Shown here piece after piece: positions 14,376 to 21,382 of a DNA stretch of 21,382 bases. Both the position numbers and the translations under genes were made by a program. The notes under the pieces are model-generated. The model was not told the DNA's origin. It was given only the letters and a program-made list of their open reading frames with translations, and ran no database searches. The stretch spans positions 1 through 21,382 of the forward strand of contig JBJXGH010000060.1 in the NCBI GenBank assembly GCA_046153685.1, read 5' to 3'. How positions within the stretch are numbered: position 1 is the first letter of the stretch; each line of letters starts with the position of its first letter. This DNA comes from CAMAPP01 sp046153685. GTDB lineage: Bacteria > Pseudomonadota > Alphaproteobacteria > CADEGL01.

Positions 14376-15557
14376 ATGACGCTCTCGCCTGCATGGAAGA
14401 ATGTGGCCCTCCTGGCGGTTTGCCAGGCTCTCGCCATGACGGGCGCCTCGCTTATCGCTACGACATCCGCGCTGGTCGGCAACGCGCTGGCGTTCGACAA
14501 GGCCTACGCCACTCTGCCATTGGCCCTGCAATACGGCGCGACGATGGCGGCAACGATCCCGGCCGCCCAGCTCATGCGCGTTTTCGGCCGCCGCGCGGCG
14601 TGCATCGGCGCGGCCGTGGTCGGCATGTTGGGAGGCGCGCTGTCGACAGCCGCGATCCTCGATGCGGATTTCGCCTTTTTCTGCCTGGGCTCGGCGGTGA
14701 CGGGCGTGTTTTACGGCTTCGTCATTCAATTTCGCTTCGCCGCGGCCGACGTGGCGGATGCCCGCTTCAAAAGTCGCGCGATTTCGCTCGTGCTGGCGGG
14801 CGGTGTGTTCGCCGCCGTGGCCGGGCCCAATCTCGCGCGCCTGACGCGCGAATTGTTCTCGCCGGTATTGTTCGCTGGGTGCTATTTCGCGCTGATCTTC
14901 GTGTGCGCCAGCGTCGTGGTCGCTCTGTCCTTCGTGCGTTTCCCGGCGGCCACGGCGGAGGAGCGCGCCCCCGGCGGCCGAAAGCTGCGCGAAATCATCG
15001 CTCAGCCGTCTTGCGCGACGGCCATGCTGTGCGGGCCCTTGTCGTACGCCGTCATGTCCACGCTCATGACCGCAACGCCCCTGGCCATGCTCGCATGCGA
15101 TCACAATTTCGGCGACACGGCCTTCGTCATCCAATGGCACATACTCGGCATGTATGCGCCTTCGTTCATTTCCGGCAGTCTCATCCAGCGCTTCGGCGTG
15201 CTGAACGTCATGGCGGCGGGCAGTGGGTTGTTTGCGTTGTGCATCGCGCTCAATCTTGCGGGTAACACGGTCGTGCATTTCTGGGCGGCGCTGACCGTCT
15301 TGGGCGTCGGTTGGAACTTCATGTTCGTGGGCGCGACCACGCTTTTGACCGAATCCTACCGGCCGCAGGAAAAGGCCAAGGTGCAGGGCCTCAACGATTT
15401 CTTCGTTTACGGCACGGTCACGCTGTCGGCGCTGCTTTCGGGTAAACTGCATCATTACATCGGCTGGGATTCGCTCAATCTGATGGCACTACCCATCGTG
15501 GCCGCGACCTTGCTGGTCGGATTCCGGCTGCGCGCCTTCCGCGCCCGGGCCGCATAG
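14376..15557 (+). CDS. Major facilitator superfamily transporter
   Basis: The product is 393 aa and strongly hydrophobic, with about twelve predicted transmembrane helices and both termini probably in the cytoplasm. The loop after helix 2, AAQLMRVFGRRAACIG, fits the MFS A-motif region. A longer polar loop near the middle (about 190-210, ATAEERAPGGRKLRE) separates the two six-helix halves. The second half ends with RPQEKAKVQGLNDFF, which recalls a conserved loop of many drug-type MFS carriers. The substrate cannot be deduced. The start is the ATG at 14376, without a strong ribosome binding site. No regulator sits next to it, and it lies 172 bp before hppA. Confidence 0.85.
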   Translation: MTLSPAWKNVALLAVCQALAMTGASLIATTSALVGNALAFDKAYATLPLALQYGATMAATIPAAQLMRVFGRRAACIGAAVVGMLGGALSTAAILDADFAFFCLGSAVTGVFYGFVIQFRFAAADVADARFKSRAISLVLAGGVFAAVAGPNLARLTRELFSPVLFAGCYFALIFVCASVVVALSFVRFPAATAEERAPGGRKLREIIAQPSCATAMLCGPLSYAVMSTLMTATPLAMLACDHNFGDTAFVIQWHILGMYAPSFISGSLIQRFGVLNVMAAGSGLFALCIALNLAGNTVVHFWAALTVLGVGWNFMFVGATTLLTESYRPQEKAKVQGLNDFFVYGTVTLSALLSGKLHHYIGWDSLNLMALPIVAATLLVGFRLRAFRARAA

Positions 15558-15678
15558 GCCATAAGACCCTCTGACACCAAATCGAATCGGCCATCCCCCG
15601 GGACATGGCGGCGGCGCGTGATATGTTGCGCGTGGGGGGGGCTTCTGGCATGTTCCGCGCCCAAGTTCCGTGTCCAGA

Positions 15679-15702
15679 GCGCGCGAGGCGCGGGGCGCGC
15701 GC
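15679..15702 (+). other. GC-only hairpin in the hppA leader
   Basis: GCGCGCG (15679-15685) can pair with CGCGCGC (15696-15702) over a 10-nt loop, ending 27 bp before the hppA start. The composition is GC-repeat-like, so chance formation is possible. The rest of the 172-bp spacer holds a run of eight G (15634-15641) and no convincing promoter. Confidence 0.25.
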
Positions 15703-15729
15703 GTTGCTTCGATTCATGGGGGATTTTGA

Positions 15730-17805
15730 ATGTCAGGTTTGATGTGGTCGGTGCTCGGCAGCGGCGTGATCGCGCTTCTATACGGTGTGGTGGTTAGCCG
15801 GCAGGTGCTCGCCGCCAGCGCGGGTAACGCCCGGATGCAAGAAATCGCAGCCGCGATCCAGGAAGGCGCGAACGCCTATCTGAATCGCCAGTACCGCACC
15901 ATCGCCATCGTCGGCGTCCTGGTCGGAATCCTGCTCGGCGGATTTCTCGGCTACACGGTTGCCATCGGCTATGTTATCGGCGCCGTCTTGTCCGCGGTTG
16001 CGGGCTATGTCGGCATGAACGTCTCCGTGCGCGCGAACGTGCGCACGGCGGAGGCGGCGCGCGGCGGCTTGAAGCCCGCGCTTGCCATCGCCTTTCGCTC
16101 GGGTGCCGTGACCGGCATGCTGGTCGTGGGTTTGGGCATACTCGGCGTGGCCGGCTACTACTTTACGCTTCTCCAGTTTGGTCTTCCGACCCGCTCGATC
16201 ATCGAGGCGCTGGTCGCGTTGAGCTTTGGGGCTTCGCTCATTTCCATTTTTGCGCGCCTGGGCGGCGGCATCTTCACCAAGGGCGCCGATGTCGGCGCCG
16301 ACCTCGTGGGCAAGATCGAGGCCGGCATTCCCGAGGATGACCCGCGCAATCCGGCCGTGATCGCGGACAATGTCGGCGACAATGTCGGCGACTGCGCCGG
16401 CATGGCCGCGGATCTGTTCGAGACCTATGCGGTCACGATCGTGGCGACCATGTTGCTCGCGATGCTGTATTTCCCGGTCGAGGTGCAGGGCGGCATGATG
16501 CTCTATCCCCTCGTCATCGCGGCCGCGTGTATCATCGCCTCGGTCATCGGCACGTATTTCGTTCGCCTCGGCGCCTCCAACAATATCATGGGCGCGCTCT
16601 ATAAGGGCTTGATCGCGACGGCCGTCGTCTCGGCGGGCCTCATTGCCTATATCACCCATTACATGTTCGGCGGATTTTCCGCCGAAATCGCCATTGGCGT
16701 GACGGGAAGCCAATTGTACCAGTGCGCCATCATCGGCTTGGCGGTGACCGGGCTCATCGTCTGGATCACCGAGTACTACACGGGCACGGGTCATCGCCCG
16801 GTGACTTCGGTTGCGCGGTCCTCGACCATGGGCCACGGCACGAACATCATCCAGGGCTTGGCCGTGTCGATGGAATCGACCGCGCTGCCGGTCGTCGTCA
16901 TCAGCATTGGTATCGTGCTGGCCAATCTGGCGGCGGGACTGTATGGCGTGGCGATCTCGGCCACCACCATGCTTGCCTTGGCGGGCATGATCGTGGCCCT
17001 CGATGCCTATGGCCCCGTGACCGACAATGCCGGCGGCATCGCTGAAATGTCCGATCTACCCAAGGACGTGCGCAAGACCACCGACGCGCTCGATGCCGTC
17101 GGCAACACGACCAAGGCGGTGACCAAGGGTTATGCTATCGGCTCGGCTGGTCTGGCCGCGCTCGTGCTGTTCACGGCCTATACCCAGGACCTGAAGCACT
17201 ACTTCCCCGATGTCGAGGTTGGCTTCTCGCTTGAAAGCGCGTACGTCGTCATAGGCCTCTTCATTGGCGGCCTTCTGCCTTATCTGTTCGGCTCGCTCGG
17301 CATGCAGGCGGTCGGGCGCGCAGGCGGACAGGTGGTCGAGGAAGTGCGCCGTCAGTTCCGGGACATCCCCGGCATCATGGAGGGCACGGCCAAGCCCGAA
17401 TACGGCCGCGCCGTCGATTTGCTGACCAAGGTTGCGATCCGTGAAATGATCGTTCCCTCGCTGCTTCCGGTATTGGCGCCGATCGTGCTCTACTTCGTTG
17501 TCTATCTCGTGGCGGGGCAAGCCAATGCCTTCACCGCTTTGGGCGCTATGCTGCTCGGAACCATCGTGACGGGCCTGTTCGTCGCCATCTCGATGACCTC
17601 GGGCGGCGGTGCATGGGATAATGCGAAGAAGTACATCGAGGAAGGCAATTTCGGTGGCAAGGGCTCGGAAGCCCACAAGGCCGCGGTGACCGGCGACACG
17701 GTCGGCGATCCGTACAAGGATACGGCGGGCCCGGCGATCAATCCGATGATCAAGATCGCCAATATCGTGGCGATCCTGATGTTGGCGGTGCTGGCCAAGC
17801 TGTGA
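15730..17805 (+). CDS. hppA: Membrane-bound proton-translocating pyrophosphatase (K+-independent)
   Basis: The product is 691 aa with the many transmembrane helices of the H+-PPase family. It couples pyrophosphate hydrolysis to proton export across the inner membrane. Substrate and Mg sites are visible in DVGADLVGKIEAGIPEDDPRNP (about 187-208), DNVGDNVGDCAGMAADLFE just after, and the C-terminal GDTVGDPYKDTAGPAINP. The segment GNTTKAVTKG places Lys462 and Thr465 at the positions that distinguish the K+-independent subfamily (Lys/Thr) from the K+-dependent one (Ala/Gly). GGGGGA at 15718-15723 serves as ribosome binding site. A strong terminator follows 34 bp after the stop. Confidence 0.97.
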   Translation: MSGLMWSVLGSGVIALLYGVVVSRQVLAASAGNARMQEIAAAIQEGANAYLNRQYRTIAIVGVLVGILLGGFLGYTVAIGYVIGAVLSAVAGYVGMNVSVRANVRTAEAARGGLKPALAIAFRSGAVTGMLVVGLGILGVAGYYFTLLQFGLPTRSIIEALVALSFGASLISIFARLGGGIFTKGADVGADLVGKIEAGIPEDDPRNPAVIADNVGDNVGDCAGMAADLFETYAVTIVATMLLAMLYFPVEVQGGMMLYPLVIAAACIIASVIGTYFVRLGASNNIMGALYKGLIATAVVSAGLIAYITHYMFGGFSAEIAIGVTGSQLYQCAIIGLAVTGLIVWITEYYTGTGHRPVTSVARSSTMGHGTNIIQGLAVSMESTALPVVVISIGIVLANLAAGLYGVAISATTMLALAGMIVALDAYGPVTDNAGGIAEMSDLPKDVRKTTDALDAVGNTTKAVTKGYAIGSAGLAALVLFTAYTQDLKHYFPDVEVGFSLESAYVVIGLFIGGLLPYLFGSLGMQAVGRAGGQVVEEVRRQFRDIPGIMEGTAKPEYGRAVDLLTKVAIREMIVPSLLPVLAPIVLYFVVYLVAGQANAFTALGAMLLGTIVTGLFVAISMTSGGGAWDNAKKYIEEGNFGGKGSEAHKAAVTGDTVGDPYKDTAGPAINPMIKIANIVAILMLAVLAKL

Positions 17806-17838
17806 CGGACGGTCGTTTCTCCGACACCTCGAAACGGC

Positions 17839-17868
17839 AAAGCCCCGGACTTCGGTCCGGGGCTTTTC
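17839..17868 (+). terminator. Rho-independent terminator after hppA
   Basis: AGCCCCGGAC (17841-17850) and GTCCGGGGCT (17855-17864) form a perfect 10-bp GC-rich stem closed by a TTCG tetraloop. It is followed by T residues (TTTT at 17864-17867) and flanked by AA at 17839-17840. It lies between the hppA stop and the convergent bamE stop, and could act in both directions. Confidence 0.9.
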
Positions 17869-17887
17869 GTTGACCCAGGGTGGTGAG

Positions 17888-18412
17888 CTAGTTGCGGCCC
17901 TCGCGCTTGTAGCCGGCCTCGCTGTTCAAGGGATTGCGCCCGAGGAAGCCGAGCGAACCGAGAAGGGCGCGTACGAATGTGAGTTCCTGCCCGCGCGTCG
18001 GCGTCTCGCGCTCGACGACGTCGACTTCTTTGCCATCGGCCTGGTTGAAGCGGCGGACCTCGCTTACGACGCCCTTGTCGTTGAATTTGATCGCGACAAC
18101 CTGCTGCTCGAGAATCTCGGGCTTGAAGAAGGCGATCTTTTCGGTCTTCTGGCCCATGTAATACCAGATGTTCTTGTCGAAGGGTGCGACGCTCGACGGC
18201 GTGCCGAGAAGCTGGCTTACCTGCTCCTTGGTGTGAACGCCGGGCTGGATATCGGCCAGCACCACGGGATCGGGTAAATTGCCGCGCCGTTCGACGGGCG
18301 GCGAGCACGAAGCAGCCAGGAGGGCCGCGCCGAGCACCAGCGCGTAAAGCGCCTGGCGGCCATGGGAGCGGCAGGGCGCGAGGCTGGGTCTGTAATTGCA
18401 ATCAATCATCAT
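17888..18412 (-). CDS. bamE: Outer membrane protein assembly factor BamE (SmpA/OmlA lipoprotein)
   Basis: The product is 174 aa. A lipoprotein signal ALVLGAALLAASC ends at lipobox Cys36, so the mature protein should be anchored to the outer membrane by lipid. The SmpA/OmlA fold follows: LADIQPGVHTKEQVSQLLGTPSSVAPFDKNIWYYMG is the hallmark, then a strand-rich EKIAFFKP...VVAIKFNDKG. It supports the BAM complex that inserts beta-barrel proteins. The TTG that would open a longer frame (18451) lies inside the promoter -35 box, so the ATG pair at 18412/18409 is the likely start. The stretch before the signal helix is long and basic (about 20 residues). It diverges from the bc1 chaperone gene. Confidence 0.9.
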   Translation of the reverse strand: MMIDCNYRPSLAPCRSHGRQALYALVLGAALLAASCSPPVERRGNLPDPVVLADIQPGVHTKEQVSQLLGTPSSVAPFDKNIWYYMGQKTEKIAFFKPEILEQQVVAIKFNDKGVVSEVRRFNQADGKEVDVVERETPTRGQELTFVRALLGSLGFLGRNPLNSEAGYKREGRN

Positions 18413-18423
18413 GGTGCGTGCTA

Positions 18424-18451
18424 AATATAGAAAGCCATCCTTGCCGGTCAA
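18424..18451 (-). promoter_or_regulatory. Predicted sigma-70-type promoter of bamE
   Basis: On the minus strand TTGACC (18451-18446) is followed after 16 bp by TATATT (18429-18424), a near-consensus pair. Initiation would fall near 18417, only about five bases before the first ATG (18412). The transcript would therefore be nearly leaderless, and no Shine-Dalgarno fits between. Confidence 0.6.
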
Positions 18452-18477
18452 TTCTCAGCGCTCGTTATGCGCCGCGC

Positions 18478-18506
18478 TTGAATGACACTCAAGTTAGCTC
18501 AATAGT
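18478..18506 (+). promoter_or_regulatory. Predicted promoter of the bc1 assembly chaperone gene
   Basis: TTGAAT (18478-18483) and AATAGT (18501-18506) are separated by 17 bp, each matching the sigma-70 consensus at four of six positions. Transcription would start near 18513, about 43 bp before the ATG at 18556. It is diverged from the bamE promoter by about 30 bp. Confidence 0.4.
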
Positions 18507-18555
18507 ATCACAGTCCTGAAATCGATACGATATCCGGGTGTTTCAAGGCTTTCCC

Positions 18556-19083
18556 ATGTTCGGATTGGGTCGGGCGCGGCGCGCGCGCAAGGCGGCGGCA
18601 GATAAATTGTACGCGGCAGCCGTCGCGCGGGCGCGCGATCCCGTGTTCTACGCGCGCTTGGGCGTGCCCGACACGCCGGAAGGCCGGTTCGAGATGATCG
18701 CGCTCCATGGCTTCGCCATCATGCGGCGGCTCAAATCGGCGGGCGCGCCTGGCGCACAGCTTTCCCAGGACGTATTTGACGCGCTGTTCGCCGATCTCGA
18801 CCGCAATCTCCGCGAAATGGGGGTAGGCGATCTCGCGGTCGGCAAGCGCATCAAGCGCCTGGCCACGCAATTTTTCGGCCGGGTCTTGGCTTACGAACAG
18901 GGCCTGGCCGCGGGCGAGGCGGCCCTCAGCGAAGTTCTCGCGCGGAACATCTATGCCGGCAAGTGTCTGGGCGCAGCGGAGCTTGCCAGCTATGTCTCCG
19001 CTCTCGATCGCGGTCTTGCGGCCCATGATGGGGCGGAGCTATTGGCCGGTCGGCTGATCTTTCCGCCGTCGCCGGCCGAGTAA
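18556..19083 (+). CDS. Ubiquinol-cytochrome c chaperone (CBP3/UQCC1 family)
   Basis: The product is 175 aa from the ATG at 18556. An in-frame GTG at 18538 would add six residues. The family features are FYARLGVPDTPEGRFEMIALHGFAIMRRL near the start, then DVFDALFADLDRNLREMGVGDLAVGKRIKRLATQFFGRV, matching the conserved core of CBP3-like proteins. In mitochondria these factors assist cytochrome b maturation and bc1 complex assembly. The bacterial versions are inferred to act in the same process at the inner membrane. No membrane segment is visible, so the protein is probably peripheral. It is followed 15 bp later by the DUF177 gene, an arrangement common in alphaproteobacteria. Confidence 0.88.
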   Translation: MFGLGRARRARKAAADKLYAAAVARARDPVFYARLGVPDTPEGRFEMIALHGFAIMRRLKSAGAPGAQLSQDVFDALFADLDRNLREMGVGDLAVGKRIKRLATQFFGRVLAYEQGLAAGEAALSEVLARNIYAGKCLGAAELASYVSALDRGLAAHDGAELLAGRLIFPPSPAE

Positions 19084-19098
19084 CGGAGGCTCGGATCC

Positions 19099-19671
19099 AT
19101 GAAGCGGCCGCCCTTGAAGGAAGTGCCCGAGTTCAGCCGCGTCGTCGATGTCGGCGACATTCCATCCGCCGGACTGGTGGAGGATATCTCAGCCAATGCC
19201 GCGGAGCGGGCGGCGCTGGCGCGGCGCTTTGGTCTTGCCGCTCTTGACCGCCTCGAGGCCTGGCTCCACGTCACCGCCCTTGGCGGCGGGCTTTACCGGG
19301 TCGAAGGTCGGCTCGAGGCCGAAGTCACCCAGCAATGCGTGATCAGCCTGGAGCCGGTTCCGGCCAGGCTCGAAGTGAAAATCGGCGTCACCTACGCCAA
19401 GCGGGCAGGGCCTGAGATGCCCGAGGTCCATCTGTCGTCGTCCGGCGAGGACGATCCCGAGCAGATGGATGGCAACCATATCGATCTTGGCGAGGCGATG
19501 GCCCAGCAAATGGTCGTGGCGCTTGACCCATACCCCCGAAAACCCGGCGTGGAATTGAGCGATATTCTCGGCGTGAGCGGCGAAAAGCCTGCGACAGGGG
19601 GCCAAATCGCCGGAACCGAGAAATTAGGACCCTTTTCCAAACTTGTGGAATTACGCAAGAAATTGACTTAA
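19099..19671 (+). CDS. YceD family protein (DUF177)
   Basis: The product is 190 aa and soluble. It has an N-terminal EFSRVVDVGDIP strand, the central RVEGRLEAEVTQQCVISLEPVPARLEV block with the conserved cysteine, and an acidic segment, then DLGEAMAQQMVVALDPYPRKPGV. These mark DUF177/YceD. The family is genetically tied to rpmF (ribosomal L32) and, in plants and bacteria, to 23S rRNA accumulation. The biochemical role is not settled. In this window it lies directly upstream of rpmF, as usual. The start at 19099 is preceded by a GGAGG at 19084-19088, a little far from the ATG. Confidence 0.9.
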   Translation: MKRPPLKEVPEFSRVVDVGDIPSAGLVEDISANAAERAALARRFGLAALDRLEAWLHVTALGGGLYRVEGRLEAEVTQQCVISLEPVPARLEVKIGVTYAKRAGPEMPEVHLSSSGEDDPEQMDGNHIDLGEAMAQQMVVALDPYPRKPGVELSDILGVSGEKPATGGQIAGTEKLGPFSKLVELRKKLT

Positions 19672-19685
19672 CACTTGCACGGAAC

Positions 19686-19714
19686 TTGCGGGAACGCTCG
19701 GTTTTCGCTATCTA
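19686..19714 (+). promoter_or_regulatory. Possible promoter of rpmF
   Basis: TTGCGG (19686-19691) and TATCTA (19709-19714) are 17 bp apart in the 100-bp yceD-rpmF spacer. The -10 match is weak (three of six). ACTTGC is repeated just upstream (19673-19678 and 19684-19689). The spacer length suggests separate expression of the ribosomal protein gene. Confidence 0.33.
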
Positions 19715-19771
19715 GCTGCTGTTCCCCACCGAGTTTGCGAAAGCCTGCGGCGCGTCCGCCGGGAGAAAACC

Positions 19772-19957
19772 ATGGCCGTTCCCAAGAAAAAGACATCCAA
19801 ATCCCGCCGCAACATGCGCCGCTCCCACCACGCCCTCAAGAGCGAGGCGATCGTCGAGTGCGCGAATTGCGGCGAGATGATGCGTCCCCATCACGTCTGC
19901 GGCGCGTGCGGCCATTACCGCAAGCGCGACGTGGTGCAGGCCTCTCCGGCCAGCTAG
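19772..19957 (+). CDS. rpmF: 50S ribosomal protein L32
   Basis: The product is 61 aa, of L32 size. The start MAVPKKKTSKSRRNMRRSHH is the invariant bL32 N-terminus. A zinc ribbon follows with Cys30, Cys33, Cys43 and Cys46 in CANCGEMMRPHHVCGACGHY. Keeping all four cysteines marks it as the zinc-binding (C+) form. It is a structural protein of the large ribosomal subunit. GGGAG at 19761-19765 is the ribosome binding site. The plsX frame stays open through this gene in another register, but this gene is the real one. Confidence 0.97.
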   Translation: MAVPKKKTSKSRRNMRRSHHALKSEAIVECANCGEMMRPHHVCGACGHYRKRDVVQASPAS

Positions 19958-19983
19958 CCCGCGTTGCCGCGCGGCTGCCGCCC

Positions 19984-21117
19984 TTGACGCTGCCCACGCG
20001 GTCTTCGTCGCCCTATTCACAGGCGCGGTCGTCGGCCGATCGCATAACGCTTGCGCTTGACGCCATGGGTGGCGATCACGCCCCCGAGGCCGTGGTGCGC
20101 GGCGCCCATATCGCGCGCCAGCGCCGCCCGGAGCTTCATTTCCTTCTCGTCGGTGACGAACGGCGCCTGGTTCCCCTCGTACGCAAGCGGCGGAAATTGC
20201 GCGCGAGCGTGACCATTCGCCACACGCTCGAGACCGTGGGCGCCGATGCCCGCCCCTCGGCCGCGTTACGCTCGGGTCGCAAGTCTAGCATGTGGCTGGC
20301 GATTGAGGCGGTGCGCGACGGCGAGGCGGCGGGCGTGGTATCGGCGGGCAATACGGGCGCGCTCATGGCCATGGCCAAGCTGCAATTGCGCACCCTGCCC
20401 GGCATCGCCCGTCCGGCGATTGCTTCGTTCTTCCCCACACTCAAGGGCGAGAGCGTCATGCTCGACCTTGGCGCCAATGTCGTGTGCGACGCCAACAATC
20501 TGCTGCAATTCGCCGTCATGGGAGAGGTTTTTGCCCGCACGGTTCTCGGCCTCACGAGCCCGAGCGTGGGGCTTCTGAATGTCGGCACCGAGGAGGCGAA
20601 GGGTCACGACGAACTGCGCGCGGCGGCCGCCATGCTGCGCGAGCCTGGCCACGGCATCAATTTCCACGGTTTCATCGAGGGCGACGATATTGCCGCCGGC
20701 ACCGTCGATGTGGTTGTGACCGACGGGTTTTCGGGCAATATCGCGCTCAAGACGGCCGAGGGTACGGCGCGCCTCATCAGCCAGTTCCTACGTGAGGCCT
20801 TCAAGAGCTCGCTTGCCGCGCGCCTGGGGTATCTGCTTGCCCGCCGCGGCTTGAAGAAGCTTAGCCGCCGGGTCGATCCGCGCCGCTACAACGGCGCCAT
20901 GTTCATCGGGCTGAACGGCATTTGCGTCAAAAGCCATGGCGCCGCCGATGCCTTGGGCTTCGCCAACGCCATTGGCGTCGCTGCCGATCTGGTCTCGGGT
21001 GGTTTCAATGAGCGCATCAAAGTCGAGTTCGACCGGCCAGCCGTGATAGACGAATCCGAAACCGGTGAATCCGAGGTGGATGGCGCCGGGAACGTGGCAA
21101 GTCGCTCCTCGGGCTGA
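19984..21117 (+). CDS. plsX: Phosphate acyltransferase PlsX
   Basis: The product is 377 aa if started at TTG 19984. It converts acyl-ACP to acyl-phosphate, the first step of phospholipid synthesis by the PlsX/PlsY route. The motifs are RITLALDAMGGDHAPEAVVRGA at the beginning, VSAGNTGALMAMAKLQLRTLPGI, the MLDLGANVVCDANNLLQFAVMG block, LLNVGTEEAKGH, and VVTDGFSGNIALKTAEGTA. The start is not obvious. No ATG or GTG lies in frame between the rpmF stop and the RITLALDAMGG motif, and TTG 19984 has no clear ribosome binding site. A noncanonical start or a sequencing slip near the front is possible. The catalytic part looks complete. Confidence 0.93.
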   Translation: MTLPTRSSSPYSQARSSADRITLALDAMGGDHAPEAVVRGAHIARQRRPELHFLLVGDERRLVPLVRKRRKLRASVTIRHTLETVGADARPSAALRSGRKSSMWLAIEAVRDGEAAGVVSAGNTGALMAMAKLQLRTLPGIARPAIASFFPTLKGESVMLDLGANVVCDANNLLQFAVMGEVFARTVLGLTSPSVGLLNVGTEEAKGHDELRAAAAMLREPGHGINFHGFIEGDDIAAGTVDVVVTDGFSGNIALKTAEGTARLISQFLREAFKSSLAARLGYLLARRGLKKLSRRVDPRRYNGAMFIGLNGICVKSHGAADALGFANAIGVAADLVSGGFNERIKVEFDRPAVIDESETGESEVDGAGNVASRSSG

Positions 21118-21129
21118 CCGCAAGAGCCG

Positions 21130-21155
21130 GGCCCGGACCATGCGGTTGCCGGGCC
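21130..21155 (+). terminator. Weak inverted repeat between plsX and ihfA
   Basis: GGCCCGG (21130-21136) pairs with CCGGGCC (21149-21155) over a 12-nt loop, 12 bp after the plsX stop. No U-tract follows, so it could be a Rho-assisted or simply incidental structure. Confidence 0.25.
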
Positions 21156-21185
21156 GATCGGGCAAAATCCGACTTTTCGAGCCAA

Positions 21186-21214
21186 TTGACTGCTTTAGCC
21201 CGTAAGTCTACCGT
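21186..21214 (+). promoter_or_regulatory. Predicted promoter of ihfA
   Basis: TTGACT (21186-21191) is followed after 17 bp by TACCGT (21209-21214). The -35 box is strong and the -10 box weak. Start of transcription near 21221 would leave a leader of about 17 nt before the ATG at 21238, with room for the GGAGGGGG ribosome binding site. Confidence 0.45.
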
Positions 21215-21237
21215 CGAGAGTGAAGCTGGAGGGGGCC

Positions 21238-21382
21238 ATGGCAGAACGGACGCTAACCCGCGCGGACCTGAGCGAGGCGGTGTATCAGGAGGTTGGACTT
21301 TCGCGCCACGAATCGGCCCAGCTCGTCGAGGTCGTTTTGAAGCAGATCTCCGATGCGCTCGCCCAAGGCGAGTCGGTGAAGA
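21238..21382 (+). CDS. ihfA: Integration host factor subunit alpha, 5' part
   Basis: Only the first 48 codons are present and the frame runs off the window. The translation MAERTLTRADLSEAVYQEVGLSRHESAQLVE is the N-terminal helical dimerisation region of the IHF/HU family. Its LTRADLSEAVYQEVGLSR start fits IhfA rather than HU or IhfB. IHF bends DNA at specific sites and takes part in replication, recombination and transcription. GGAGGGGG at 21228-21235 is a strong ribosome binding site. The DNA-binding beta arms lie beyond the window, so subunit assignment relies on the N-terminus and on the position after plsX. Confidence 0.9.
   Translation, partial: MAERTLTRADLSEAVYQEVGLSRHESAQLVEVVLKQISDALAQGESVK

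Noticed and set aside
14091..15455. 454-codon open frame on the minus strand across the MFS gene
   Set aside because: The translation is His/Arg/Gln-rich and lacks any domain; the plus-strand transporter has clear transmembrane periodicity.
15634..15641. Run of eight G upstream of hppA, possible phase-variable tract
   Set aside because: It lies in a non-coding spacer well away from a recognisable promoter; a single short homopolymer is weak evidence in GC-rich DNA.
15778..16836. 352-codon open frame on the minus strand inside hppA
   Set aside because: Antisense shadow of a highly conserved gene; Asp/His/Arg-rich with no recognisable motif.
1..21382. Mobile element, defence island or CRISPR array
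   Set aside because: No transposase, integrase, nuclease or regularly spaced repeats were seen; gene order is conserved core chromosome throughout.

Overview
The window reads as a chromosomal core segment of a GC-rich alphaproteobacterium, most likely Rhodospirillales-like. The evidence is gene order (glyA-nrdR-ribD-ribE-ribBX-ribH-nusB-thiL, and yceD-rpmF-plsX-ihfA), a MucR/Ros regulator, an RpoH2-like sigma factor, a K+-independent H+-pyrophosphatase and a CBP3-type cytochrome bc1 assembly chaperone. Taxonomy is inferred from protein character and synteny, not from a marker search. I see no tRNA or rRNA gene, transposase, integrase, phage gene, CRISPR array or riboswitch.

Layout. Positions 1-2058 (+) hold valine-catabolism genes: the 3' end of a 3-hydroxyisobutyryl-CoA hydrolase gene, a secreted C13 (legumain-type) cysteine peptidase overlapping it, and mmsB. 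Positions 2086-3328 (-) carry an RpoH-type sigma factor followed by a single-domain rhodanese. An AT-rich divergent control region (3329-3530) separates these from a MarR-type regulator with a cysteine-rich tail. Glutaryl-CoA dehydrogenase (4125-5345, -) ends 9 bp from that regulator. A small conserved protein (5518-5724, +) and a MucR-like regulator (5820-6260, -) follow, then about 417 bp with no convincing gene.

Positions 6678-14309 (+) form a compact cluster: rpiB, glyA, nrdR, ribD, ribE, ribBX, ribH, nusB, thiL and a small FliL-like exported protein. From nrdR to thiL the genes overlap or nearly touch, so co-transcription is likely. The cluster links pentose-phosphate and one-carbon metabolism, dNTP-synthesis control, riboflavin synthesis, antitermination and thiamine-PP formation. 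The GTP cyclohydrolase II half of the ribB gene is degenerate, so a separate ribA must be elsewhere if the pathway is complete.

Positions 14376-17805 (+) carry an MFS transporter and hppA, closed by a textbook intrinsic terminator. BamE (17888-18412, -) diverges from a (+) group: the cytochrome bc1 assembly chaperone, YceD/DUF177, rpmF, plsX and the start of ihfA. fabH, which usually lies between plsX and ihfA in related genomes, is absent.

Nearly everything is recognisable housekeeping content, and I found no convincing new multi-gene system. The points most worth a second look are the C13 peptidase inside the valine operon, the rpoH/marR divergent region with its repeats and the Cys-rich MarR, the missing fabH, the degenerate RibA domain, the MucR with an incomplete zinc site, and the near-leaderless bamE promoter.
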